A DNA stretch of 64,000 nucleotides from Atherinomorus stipes (lineage: Eukaryota; Chordata; Actinopteri; Atheriniformes; Atherinidae). Shown one piece after another: positions 1-9,859 of this stretch. Made by a program: the position numbers and the translations under genes. The notes beneath the pieces are model-generated. The model was not told the DNA's origin. It did not search any database and saw nothing but the letters and a program-made list of their open reading frames with translations. The first letter of the stretch is position 1; each line of letters begins with the position of its first letter. The stretch is from NCBI GenBank assembly GCA_023101725.1, contig JALJCO010009025.1, positions 744,001 through 808,000 of the forward strand, read 5' to 3'.

Positions 1-159
1 AATACCTGCTAGTTTCTGATATATGGCAGCCAGATGTCCAAAATGAACTCCTCTGGCTGAGTTAAACGGCAAAGGCTATTTTGGGATCTTTGTTCTCAGA
101 GCAGAATATAGTTGTATTTCTTAACATCCGAGAGATACAACCTCACATTTACCTGCATT

Positions 160-232
160 GGTATCGGTTGATATCAGACATCGGAACTTAAGAGCTGGAC
201 AATATCGGTAAAAAAGCCAATATTGAACATCC
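160..232. repeat. hAT-like MITE remnant
   Basis: A short stretch rich in 'ATCGG' and 'GATATC' words ends in 'CCAATATTGAACATCC'. It resembles the termini of the TAGGGATG-type non-autonomous hAT-like elements found further right (for example 9223-9625). No partner terminus or target duplication is visible, so this is a truncated remnant. Family assignment is by word similarity only. Confidence 0.35.
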
Positions 233-1260
233 TTTGTTGGCATGGTAATCAGATGTAAATATTTCCTTTTTTTAGACCCGTAAAAATGTATAAAACAATT
301 AATATATGCCTTTATTTTATTTTATTGGTGGGGGGGATTAATACTTTTATTCTGAAACCCCTCTTGACGTTCTGTGGATATACTGTACTATTTTTTTAAA
401 TTATTGTTTTGATGAAAATATTGTAGATATCACCTTTTAAGTTTTACTTTGCAAGGGAAGGATATCTGTTGCTTAAACTCAACTTTTATTCTTTTGATTT
501 CTTTTTAAAGAATGAATAGAGAAATTATACTGGCAAAAATGACCAGATTCTTCTTTTCTCCCGTGTTTCTTGTATGAAGCCCATAATTTGTTATACACAT
601 ATTCACTGTGGATAAGAAAACAAGAGATTTATTACGTTGTGATTCAGATAAGAAAAGTCTGAAGTTTGGCTCCATAGATTTAGCAGTCTTCTCATCGAAA
701 CCCCAAGCAGCATCATGGTCGCTGATAAAAACACTGCATTGGAATTGAAAACCAACCGCCAAACGAGCCTCGATAGGAAGATAAATGGATAAACTGGGAT
801 GAGGATGCTTGAGGGGAGTGCATTCAGAACACTTGCACGACATAAGGAGACTATTTGGACACTAGGGATGGAAAGGTTGTCTCAGAGGATTTATTCAGGC
901 AATAAAAGATAAGGTCACTGTGTTGTAGGCTTTAATATTAATGTGCCATTTAACGACCCTCACCATGCGAGAAACTAGGTTATCAGTAGTACTAAGATAT
1001 AGCTCCAGGCACTTATTTTGTTATATGCGCGACTGAACTGCCAGTGGTATATTCCAGTTTCTCCATTGGTCAAATACGTAATCTATAGCCAAATAATAAG
1101 GCTATAGTTAATTTGTTTCTCTAGAGTAAGCAGGATGACAATATTCCCTGAGTCGACTGCTTTTATTTTATACTTCTGCTAACTTTATGGAAACTGTTTT
1201 AGGAAGAAAAATCACCCACATGCGGCTCTGAGCAAGGATTAGGGGTTTTGGGAGCACTGT
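233..1260. other. Upstream flank, no gene recognised
   Basis: AT-rich non-coding sequence. A 112-codon open frame on the minus strand (505-843) has no recognisable domain, leader or splice context, so I do not call it a gene. No repeat with clear boundaries was seen. Confidence 0.5.
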
Positions 1261-1288
1261 AAACTAGGGTCTCGGTGTTGGCATTTCA

Positions 1289-1347
1289 CCCCGCCCCCTG
1301 ATTCGGACTATCCAATAAAATAAAAGGGAGCAACCGGTTCGACCAAT
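1289..1347 (+). promoter_or_regulatory. GC box and two CCAAT boxes
   Basis: A CCCCGCCCC GC box at 1289-1297 is followed by CCAAT at 1312-1316, an AT-rich AATAAAATAAAA tract at about 1315-1326, and a second CCAAT (GACCAATCAG) at 1341-1350. Clustering of a GC box and CCAAT boxes is typical of vertebrate RNA polymerase II proximal promoters. It lies about 1.5 kb before the coding exon, so it would imply a long 5' leader, an upstream non-coding exon or an alternative start. No transcription evidence is available. Confidence 0.4.
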
Positions 1348-1400
1348 CAGCATCGACGGATGATAGTGAATGGAAGTTTAGTTTTAGAGTTTGGAATACA

Positions 1401-2519
1401 CCGAGGGAGACACAAGAGGAGAGAGTCTACGGATACTGTGCATGTAATAGTAGTTTTAAAGTATGTTTAAACCAATTTATATCGGTTGCTTTCTTTTATA
1501 AAACACTTATTTACGCGTAGGCTGTTCAACTACAAGCCCTCTCTCTCCCCCAACCGTGTCGAGGAGAGGAGGGTGGCAGGTGTTCAGTTGAGGGAGACGC
1601 ATCGTCTCAGACGGCTTCCACAGCCTCAACAGGGTGCCGACACGGAAAAAAACGGGTCTTTTTCCCCCCCTCTCTTTTTTAAGGGTTGCTTACTGGAGAT
1701 AAACACTTCGTAAGTACTACTGACAATAAGACGCTTTTGAATTCGTATACAATTCGTTGTATACTCTGGTTACTATTATCTGTGACCGTTGAAGACTGGA
1801 CAAAAAGCGAAAGGCTGCCAGTGTCGCAGTAGCAGCAATGAGAGTGACATTACCATCTGTAACGGCTGTTTCCCTACTTCACAACCACCACTTTTTTGGC
1901 TTTTTTTCCGCTCTTTTTCATCACCGGATGCACGCTATGGTAGAAGACCACCAGCTGTTGGCGTGAAACTTGTAATACATTTGTTTTAATGTTAACCTGT
2001 TGTGTCTTTTTCGTGTTAATCCGAGCTGCCGCGCAGCCGAGCTTAACCGGTATCCGAGGCAGAAGTCCTCTCCTGGGAAAGTAGAAGTTAACAGTTGGTT
2101 AAAAGTTAAATCGGATATTTGACTTCCCAGATAACCCACTGCAGACCATCTTTATCCGTCCACACTTCTGGAAAAGACTCGGGAGCCCTGTGTAATTTGT
2201 TTGCAGACCAAATCCGGGGTTACTCACAGTATCAATTAGTTGATTGATTTTCTTTTTTTTTAAAGAGCATGCACTCATAGAGGCAAATCACTGATGGATC
2301 ATTTCCATGTTTTATCGCCTTTCAGTTAATGCGACCACTGTCCAAATAGATGAATGATCCACGGGGCAAATCCCTAGTGAAGACATCAAAACAAGCGCGG
2401 ATTTGAGGTCGATAGCCAGGAATAAGCAGATAAAGTCTAAAACACACTCAGATTTATTATCCCCCCCCCTCTCTGATCAATCCAAATGAAAATGAGGCAT
2501 CACAGGTCACACACGGATT
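1401..2519 (+). other. Region between promoter motifs and CpG-rich exon
   Basis: Non-coding sequence, mixed AT-rich with scattered CpG. It could be 5' leader or upstream regulatory DNA of the gene whose coding exon ends at 3000. Short open frames here have no recognisable content. Confidence 0.35.
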
Positions 2520-3010
2520 CCGCAGCCGCAGCTGTAGATTACTGCTCAGTTATACCGTGAAACACGGGGGAAAGTCTTTTTTTTTTTCCCCGCTGCTCTT
2601 CGTTACCCCCACCGCCTGTCCACTTTTGGCCGTCGGGGCTGCAGTTGGAGCTTGCCTGCAGTGACAGCGGTGAACTCCTGGAGCTCTGGTCTTCGCTTCA
2701 ACGTGACCAGCGGCCGGTGCTGAAGACTGTTCTCCGCACCGATTTATTCTCATTCCAGCACAGGGCTAAGAGAGTTGCAGAAGCAAAGCACGAGCGGTCG
2801 CGAACGCTGTTTCGTCCCGCTCTCGCGCAGGATGGAACCGGAAAGTAGCCGCGAAGGATCCCCGGAGCGAGTCGAGGGACGCGCAGCATGGAGCCGGCAG
2901 ATGATGTGGGGGACCGGGACGGCCCGTAGTGGGAGCCGCAGTCTGCCTCTTTTTCTCCTGCTCCTTCTCGGCAGCAGCTGCCACATGTTGCACGGTCAAG
3001 GTAAGATCTG
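2520..3010 (+). promoter_or_regulatory. CpG-rich island spanning the first coding exon
   Basis: Compared with the AT-rich surroundings this stretch is visibly GC-rich, with many CpG dinucleotides (for example around 2520-2535, 2600-2640, 2705-2740 and 2790-2940). Such islands usually mark the 5' end of vertebrate genes, and this one ends just beyond the splice donor at 3000. No TATA box is evident, consistent with a dispersed CpG-type start. Boundaries are by eye. Confidence 0.55.
2832..3000 (+). CDS. First coding exon: signal peptide of a secreted or membrane protein
   Basis: The frame from ATG 2832 encodes 56 residues plus one base before the donor. The first ~37 residues are polar and charged (MEPESSREG...). 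They are followed by a leucine-rich hydrophobic core (about residues 38-47, LPLFLLLLLG) and a small/polar stretch, SSCHMLHGQ, that looks like a signal-peptidase region. The exon ends CAAG|GTAAGA at 3000/3001, a near-consensus splice donor, in phase 1; reading on meets a stop at once. ATG 2832 has the strongest Kozak context (A at -3, G at +4). In-frame alternatives are 2775 (longer) and 2901 or 2904, which would leave a compact leader of about 33 residues. A phase-1 intron right after the leader is common in genes for Ig-superfamily adhesion proteins and CUB/sushi proteins. CADM-type and CSMD-type genes are examples that also have huge first introns, but the exon is too short to decide. No further exon was identified. 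Confidence 0.6.
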
Positions 3011-3283
3011 AACTCCCAGGAGTCCGCGGTCTAAATGTAATAAGGTGCACGATGAAAAATATGTTTATTTGCCCATGCTGTTTATCTTTTAATTACAAAG
3101 GACATTGTTAAAAAACAAACAAACAAACAAAAAAACTACTGGCAGACTCATTACCTACCATGATGGATGGGAGTAACATATTGTAAGACAAGATGTTTGA
3201 GAGGAATGCCAATATATATATTTAATTATTTAAGTTGTTTGTTTGAGAGATAGAATAGGAACATTCTACAATTAATCTATAAA

Positions 3284-3308
3284 TCATTATTATTATTATT
3301 ATTATTAT
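3284..3308. repeat. (ATT)n microsatellite
   Basis: About eight tandem ATT units. Confidence 0.85.
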
Positions 3309-3309
3309 G

Positions 3310-5850
3310 GTGATGCATAGATTGTTGGATTAAGGTAAGGGGGAGTGTCTGCATGGGCAGGGGGTAAGTGTTACAGTTTCTAGGCTTCCATAATCCCTCT
3401 TTTCGTCAGTGACCTGCTTGGCTGCAGACTCGATTTGGCATCAAAGCACACAAATGCACAAACAGTTAATCACAAGCAGCCTGACACAGCGTATTATTTT
3501 AAGTGTCCCCTATTAGTCCACTGCTGACCCTGTTGCACTTAAGCACTGGCAGGTGCTAGTGTGTATGGCCTGTATATGTTAAGGCTACTGTGTGAGGTAT
3601 ATGTTGCATATGAAAAGCAGGAAATAATGACAAAAATTTGAAATGCTAATGTAAGATATTGCCACATTGCATGCTTTTTCCTTTTTTTGTGATGGAGGGA
3701 AACGGTGATGCTTTTATTCTGTTTTCTAAATGGTTATAAGTTTTTAAGTATGTGTGCATGTTCCCCGTGGGAGCTTGCCAGAGTGGCAAAACAAAAGCAC
3801 AGAAAAGGTCAGGCTTGGTGTTGACACACACTTTTCTGTGGGTCACAGATGGCGTTGTGGGCAGCATGTGAGGCTGAGACTTTGGGGTTGTGTGGAGGAG
3901 GGGGTCTCAGGAATGTCTGTGCATGTCTGTGTGAGTGAGAAGTGGGGGTGCGCTCTATTGGGAGGCATGGAGAAAATGTGCGCTGTTTAAGTACAGGAAA
4001 GTGCTTGCGTGACTGCGAGGAGGGAGAGGAGCAATATGGAGTGTAAGAAAGTCACAAGGAGAAGGAGGAGGTGTAAGGAGGAGGTAAAGAGTGAAAGGGG
4101 AGAGGTAGGGACAGGCGGTGAGATGAAAAAAAAAAATGTGGAGGGGCTGCGGGGGAATGCGGTGCATCGCGCTTGTCACTCAGAAAGCTGTGCCTGCAGT
4201 TCAATCGATGATGACGGTATGACAACACCTCTGTGTGTGTCAAAAGTTGCTCTGCTCTTCTTCTTTTCCCACTTGTCACACACTTCTTTCCCCTCTCTCC
4301 CTTTCCCCCCTGACCCCCCCCCTCCTGTGGCTGCAGAGTCAGCTCCTTCAATCCTCCCATTAATGTCAAGGTCTCACCAGCGGCACCCAACTCACCACAC
4401 CCCCACTTTTCCCACCATGCAGCCCCCCAGCTGTCTCTGTTGCAGGGGTAGGGGGTGAATTGAAAATTAGTGAAACAGATTCGGGACAAGGCTGGTTGTG
4501 GTGGAAAGAGGGGTGTGGGATTATTGATTTGATAAGCTGTGCCAAGCGGCCAATCAAAGGCTGTAGATTTTCCGGGTTCCGACCCCTCCATCTAGCATTT
4601 ATTAGGATGTTTTATTTTAGTAGGAAAAGGATGAAATTCATGAGGCTAGGTTGATCCCTGATCTCTTCCTGCCTTTCTGTGTCCCTCTCAACCTCCTGCC
4701 CCTCTGCCTCTTTTACCTCTCTCTCCTTTTCTCACAGTCAATCGATGCCCACACCCCTCCTCATAAATGCGAGGGTTTATATGAGCCAACTCTCGTCTCT
4801 GGGACCACATTTAAATAAGCTCATCGATCTTTCATTTTAGAGTTTAAGTGACGGCAGCATTTTACTGTCTCACTCCTTCTCTTCTTCCTCTCCCTTTCCT
4901 CCACCTCTCATCCACTCACCTCTCTACCCTCCCTTCTTTATTCATAACTTATCCCTTGGCTCCCCCACTGCCTCCCTGTCACTGAGTGGGTTCTGCTCCA
5001 CAGCTGTTTGACTTATTCACATTTCCAGCATGGATTCAGACTGTGCCTTATTCTAGACTTTATATTCTGAGGGAAGTCAAGGATGGGTCACAGTCAGTGT
5101 GTTTCAAAATGTCACTCGTGGTCTATATCACTTAAAGACACTGTCTAAAATTCATCACTGGTTTTAATATTGCAGTTAAACAATCAAAGGCATAGAGAGC
5201 AGCCTTGTTTTAGTCTGACCACCACACATAACTCCATTTTTAAAACCTGACCAAAACCACAAGAAAAATTGTTTGAAAACTTAAAAATGTAAGAAGGGCA
5301 AGTCAGAGAGTCTCCAGGAGACTTCAAAGCTTTCTTAGAAGCCATTAGTTTTTTTCGTGAAAGGTTTCTCCTGATTGCTAATATGTATATTGATAATGGT
5401 GTGTAGCCAAAGTTTAATGAAAAAACATCCACTAGTTATTGTTTCTAACCTTGCCCAAGGTAATTGCATACAGATGTAGCTGCATCCCCCTGATTGTTAA
5501 ACTGTTTATGCTTTTCTGCATTATTAAAAGACAGTGGTCTCGATTTCAAGGCCTTCACCAAAGTGCAGTTTCGTACCATGAATAATGAAGCTACTCGCTT
5601 CTTTAAGTAGTCCAAGAGGAAACTTTCGCAGCATTGCTGACCCACTTTGTTGATCTATCAGAGTGTGATCAAGTTGGATATGACACATGCCATTGGCTCA
5701 GCTCAGCCTGAGCTTGGTGTTGATTGGCCCACTGGGCATGCTTTTGTGAATTGAGGTCAAAGATTGGACATTTGGACAGTAGTCTGTGGACTGAGAAAGT
5801 TGCTATACTTGATGGCAAAACCCAAATCAAACAGACTAGCGTGCAGTTTT
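3310..5850. other. Intronic stretch with purine/pyrimidine-rich tracts
   Basis: No gene recognised. Purine-rich GA tract at about 4015-4140, and pyrimidine-rich tracts at about 4255-4325 and 4860-4940. The overlapping 149- and 179-codon open frames around 4009-4591 arise from this low-complexity composition and show no domain. Confidence 0.5.
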
Positions 5851-5855
5851 TCATG

Positions 5856-5859
5856 CCCC

Positions 5860-5908
<49 letters not shown>

Positions 5909-5935
5909 TCACGCACACACACACACACACACACC
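5856..5935. repeat. Poly-C tract followed by (CA)n
   Basis: A run of about 21 C residues (5856-5876) is joined directly to an imperfect CA repeat with CG interruptions (5877-5935). Both are simple sequence and likely length-polymorphic. Confidence 0.9.
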
Positions 5936-6384
5936 ATGTACACGCGCACTACACGCAAAAAGCCCTTCTCTTTCATCAGTGTCAAACTGTTAAAGCAGAT
6001 ATGGAAATTAACTTAACCATGACATAATCATAATGAGGAGTGGCAAAATTAGAAGCCTCATCTAACTGATTATCTTTGTCCATGTTGCGCAACCTTACAC
6101 CGATGTCCATCGGACCTCCTGGATAGCTGTTGATCTCATTAAGCCCCGTTTCCACCAGCGGGTCTGGGTTGGGTTGGGTCGGTCCACGTTTTTTTGCGTC
6201 TCCACAGATAAAACCTGGGACGGATACTCTTATATCCGACCCGACCCGGCCTACTTTTTTGGTACCCTTCGGTAGGGGTACTGATCAGCAGGGGTGACTC
6301 CTTTGTTTCTGTCAGGTGTGGTGCGGTGCTTTGCTTAAAGGCGTTGCATTGCGATGATGTCACACAATCACGTAGCAGCGCTAT

Positions 6385-6418
6385 CCAGTTAATACTCTGC
6401 CTCCAGAGTATTAACTGG
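6385..6418. repeat. Perfect 15-bp hairpin inside the transposon
   Basis: CCAGTTAATACTCTG, a 4-base loop CCTC, then the exact reverse complement CAGAGTATTAACTGG. It lies about 245 bp inside the left end of the 6141-7808 element. Confidence 0.9.
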
Positions 6419-7641
6419 ACCTGCGTCGGTGAGTCCCGCTGTGACACCGATCTTTTCTCCACCAGAATGCTGAGGAGCATCTGTGGTGAAATTATCTCCA
6501 ACTCATTAGTTTCACTTTTAAACTCCGCTGCTCCGTCGCAGAGTAAACTATCAATCCATTCATCCGCTTTGAAACCAGCGGTATTGTGGGGCTCTTGTCC
6601 CGTGACTAGTATATTTATTCATATATTTATGCAGGCTTCGTATTATAAGGTGAAGAAACGTCCTCTTTTACCCGGACATGTCGTCCCTTTGAAAGGTAGA
6701 AAATGCGCCGTGTTTTTCAAAATCATCTGGGAAGGAGCCGCAGCGCAGATAAGCCAGTTTACCTGGTGACGTCACTTGTTAGCGGCTGCACGGGACAACG
6801 GCAACACACTATAACCGTGTTAGTGCGAAGTACAGAGTTTGCACCAAACTCTCGAATTGGAAGGTTTTCCCATGAAAGATGCGAAGCTTTTCAGACTTTC
6901 CTGGAGAGATCACATCTCCATCACCTCCACTGTTTTGCAAAAACACCGTCAGACGAGGTGAAGTCGAGGTTCATGTTCTGACTGATGCTTTGATGGTTTG
7001 GGTAAGAAGAAAATGGAGAAACATAAATGTAAATGAAAATAAATCCCGTTTTCATCTTGATGGTGAGCATGAGAAGCCCAGTGCATGATGGGAAGCAGGA
7101 GCTGGAAGTTCTCATCAGTTCTGCATAAACAGACTTCTTTTTCCTTTATGTCTGGTGTTTCTATGTTTATTACATTATTACATTCTGAAGAGAAAAACAC
7201 CAACAGAAAGACACAATATTTTTTCACTTGGCCCTAAACTTTATGTGATCTTTGTGAAATAAGATGTAATTGACAAAAGTAATAAATAGAAATTCTATGA
7301 AAATCATGAGATTGATTTTGAATCATGGTTCAACAGAAATATTAAAAACAAAAACACAAAATTAAAACAAGTAAACAAGCATGATGGGGCTCCAAAGCTA
7401 AAATTCTATTGAGCAACACTTTGAGACTATCACTGCAATCAGGTGTTTTCTCTAATGTTCAAAAAGACTTCTACACCTGTTGGTCCACTGTTCATTGGAA
7501 AGGTACTCTAATGTGTGTTTCGGATTATTTTGTTTGTTTGTTTGTTTAATTTTTATTTTAACTACAATTCAAAAGCAATGTTTTATTTCACTAAATTACA
7601 ATTTTGCAAATTTTTAGTTATCATTAGTTTGTTGTTGAATT

Positions 7642-7662
7642 AATCATATATATATATATTTA
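7642..7662. repeat. Short (TA)n tract
   Basis: A brief AT-alternating run within the 6141-7808 element, just before a short C-rich stretch. Confidence 0.6.
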
Positions 7663-7808
7663 TATCAGCCCCCCCACCAAACCCGGCTGGCTACTTGGAC
7701 GTTATGGCTGGCTACTTGGTATCTCTGTGGAAAGCCCTGTCCGTACCAAAACCCATCCAACCTTGCCCGACCAGACCTGACCCAGACCCACGGGTAGAAA
7801 CAGGGCTT

Positions 7809-9214
7809 TTGTGTCAATATTTTCTTGTAGCATTTAAAATATCTTTTAGAAAATTGAAGGCAGTTTGTTTTAACTCTTGTTTGGTAGCAAAAGCATTTAA
7901 GAACCCCCCATAACTTTAGATTCCAGTATCTAGATTTTCATGCATTTTAAACTGAGCATGTGGTGCTAGTTACAAAGCACCTATGTACGGAGCTACTACT
8001 TTTCCAACTTCTGAATAGATCAAATTAGCTATCATAAAACCTGCCAATTGATATTTAGTCAGGTCACTGTTATGAATTACAGCTTGTACTGTTATGTCTT
8101 GTGAGGTGGAGACAATAATCTGACCAGTGCCTTGTAATATTCATGTTATAAAATACAGGAAATGATGCCATCCACATTGCATTGAGCATTAAAAAGATAA
8201 ATTAATAGATAAACAGAGACACTTTTGGTTTGTCTGTTGCTGCTTTACCATACAATACTCCCACTGAGGCCATTTAAATGGGTTCATCTGTTTTGGCTGC
8301 TCTGATTCATCACAAAACACAATAAAAACAAATACTTCCATCTGTTAAATGTTTTTTGAAGTGATGCTTTGTCCTGGAATGACTCTTCAAAATACACATG
8401 AATCTGATTCATGATATTTATATTATGGAGCATATTTAATGCCATTGGCAAAAACAGTCTAAAATAACTCTTCACCACAGAAAACAAACATATGGATAAT
8501 ATTGTCATACATGAACTTGCCCATAATTTTGTGCAAAATACCAAAAGGTACTGTGACAACCTGCTGTTTGAATCAGAAGTATTCCTCATTTTATTAGTAT
8601 TGATACTTTCCGATGATTTACATTGCTGTGCCACAGCAGGGGAAGCATGTGTGTATGCAGCACTCTGTTTCCACTCCCTGCAGGTACAATTGGTGTGCCT
8701 TTCTCCTCTCTGCTCCCTGCAGCTCTCTCAGTGAGAACATTTCTGAAACTCCAAGTGCTATCGGCAATTGCCCACTGTTTTGGATAAGTAAAATACATGA
8801 AACACAATAGAATTATTCAATTTAGATAACTGCTTGTGAGGCAAGCCAACTAACACAGAAAAGCCCACTTGTAAAACATGATCATGAGCTGTGTAGACCG
8901 AGAAAGTCTGCAGAATCAACTTGACAAAGCATGTTGCTGACAGATATGCTGAGTTGTTCAGAGAATAGAATGACATATGAGATGTGATGGCTAACATAAT
9001 TACATTGCACCATGCCCTCAAAATATATGCTACTGAGTGTGAATTATTGGTTTACTAGTAAGCTTTATTAACCATCAGAGGATGACAAACTTTTTCATTT
9101 GGCTTTATTTGCTTAATGCAACACAGACTTGGAAGCTGGTAAAATTAGCAGTCTACAAATGTGCAGATAAATAGATAAATCTACAATATAGATGCAATTA
9201 AATTAGAAAGAATG
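7809..9214. other. Intronic stretch, no element with clear ends
   Basis: AT-rich, unique-looking sequence. Short open frames on both strands around 8284-8810 overlap each other and show no domain. Confidence 0.4.
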
Positions 9215-9222
9215 ATATATCA

Positions 9223-9625
9223 TAGGGATCGACCGATAAAGATTTTTTTTATGGCTGATACTGATACCGATATTTTCTCATCGGCTGATGGCCGATACAA
9301 CCTGCCGATATTTGGAGCCGAAACTGTATTTTACGCCCAAGTTAATATAATAAAGGATACAATGAAAAGACATTTTACAACTCTTTTAATATAATATAAA
9401 AAAAGGAAAAAAAAAACACTTCAAATAAATATGTAAAAAAAAGAAACCGCGCACTTGTAAACAAATATTAAAAAGAAATATCAAACTTGTGATAAATATA
9501 TATACACAAACATTTGTAAATTATGGTGTGTGGGGGGATCGGCCAACACACCCAACATGCAGGCCGAAAAAAAATGCAAATATTGGCCTAAAATATCAGC
9601 TGGCTGATGTATCTGTCTATCCTTA
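9223..9625. mobile_element. hAT-like MITE with 8-bp target duplication
   Basis: Starts TAGGGATCGACCGATA and ends CTGTCTATCCTTA, whose reverse complement TAAGGATAGACAG is an imperfect match. Internally it repeats CCGATA, GGCTGAT and related words. It is flanked by ATATATCA (9215-9222) and ATATATCT (9626-9633), matching at 7 of 8 bases as expected for a diverged hAT-type duplication. There is no coding capacity. Confidence 0.6.
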
Positions 9626-9715
9626 ATATATCTTTTAGACAAATATACAATTCAGTGAGAAACCTTTTTGCTTTCAAAACGTCATCATTCCTCAGCTCTT
9701 CAGAAAGGCTATAAC

Positions 9716-9850
9716 AAGCCAAGGCAAGTTTATTTGTATAGCACATTTCATGAACACAACCATTTAAAGTACTTTACATCAGAAGAAAAAACAGCATTAA
9801 AAAGTGAAAGAATAAAATTATGATTTGAAATTAAAAACAAAGAGAGAACA
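9716..9850 (-). mobile_element. LINE-derived 3' tail fragment
   Basis: Contains GGCAAGTTTATTTGTATAGC followed by ACATTTCATGAACACAACCA and 'AAAGTACTTTACATCAGAAG', a block seen very often in fish genomes as the tail of non-LTR retrotransposons. The A-rich sequence beyond 9785 may be flank or a degenerated tail. Strand is inferred from the usual orientation of this block and is uncertain. Confidence 0.5.
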
Positions 9851-9859
9851 TCAAAAAAA

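Larger units (their letters stand above)
6141..7808. mobile_element. Non-autonomous DNA transposon with imperfect inverted termini
   Basis: The left end AAGCCCCGTTTCCACC, continuing into a GGGTCTGGGT-rich segment, is matched in reverse complement by the right end, CCCAGACCCACGGGTAGAAA then CAGGGCTT. Both ends carry the same blocks (GTTTC, ACC, GGGTCTGGGT), giving terminal repeats of roughly 35-40 bp with mismatches. No clean target duplication was found: TTAA overlaps the left end at 6139-6142, but the right flank reads CTTTTG. No transposase frame is recognisable inside, so this is a deletion derivative or MITE of unassigned superfamily. A perfect hairpin lies inside at 6385-6418. Confidence 0.65.

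Noticed and set aside
505..843. Minus-strand open frame of 112 codons upstream of the promoter region
   Set aside because: No recognisable domain, no splice or promoter context, and the length is compatible with chance in 64 kb of AT-rich DNA. It could be revisited if transcripts map here.
4009..4591. Overlapping open frames of 149 and 179 codons on opposite strands
   Set aside because: They lie in purine/pyrimidine-biased low-complexity DNA, and the translations are biased in composition with no domain.
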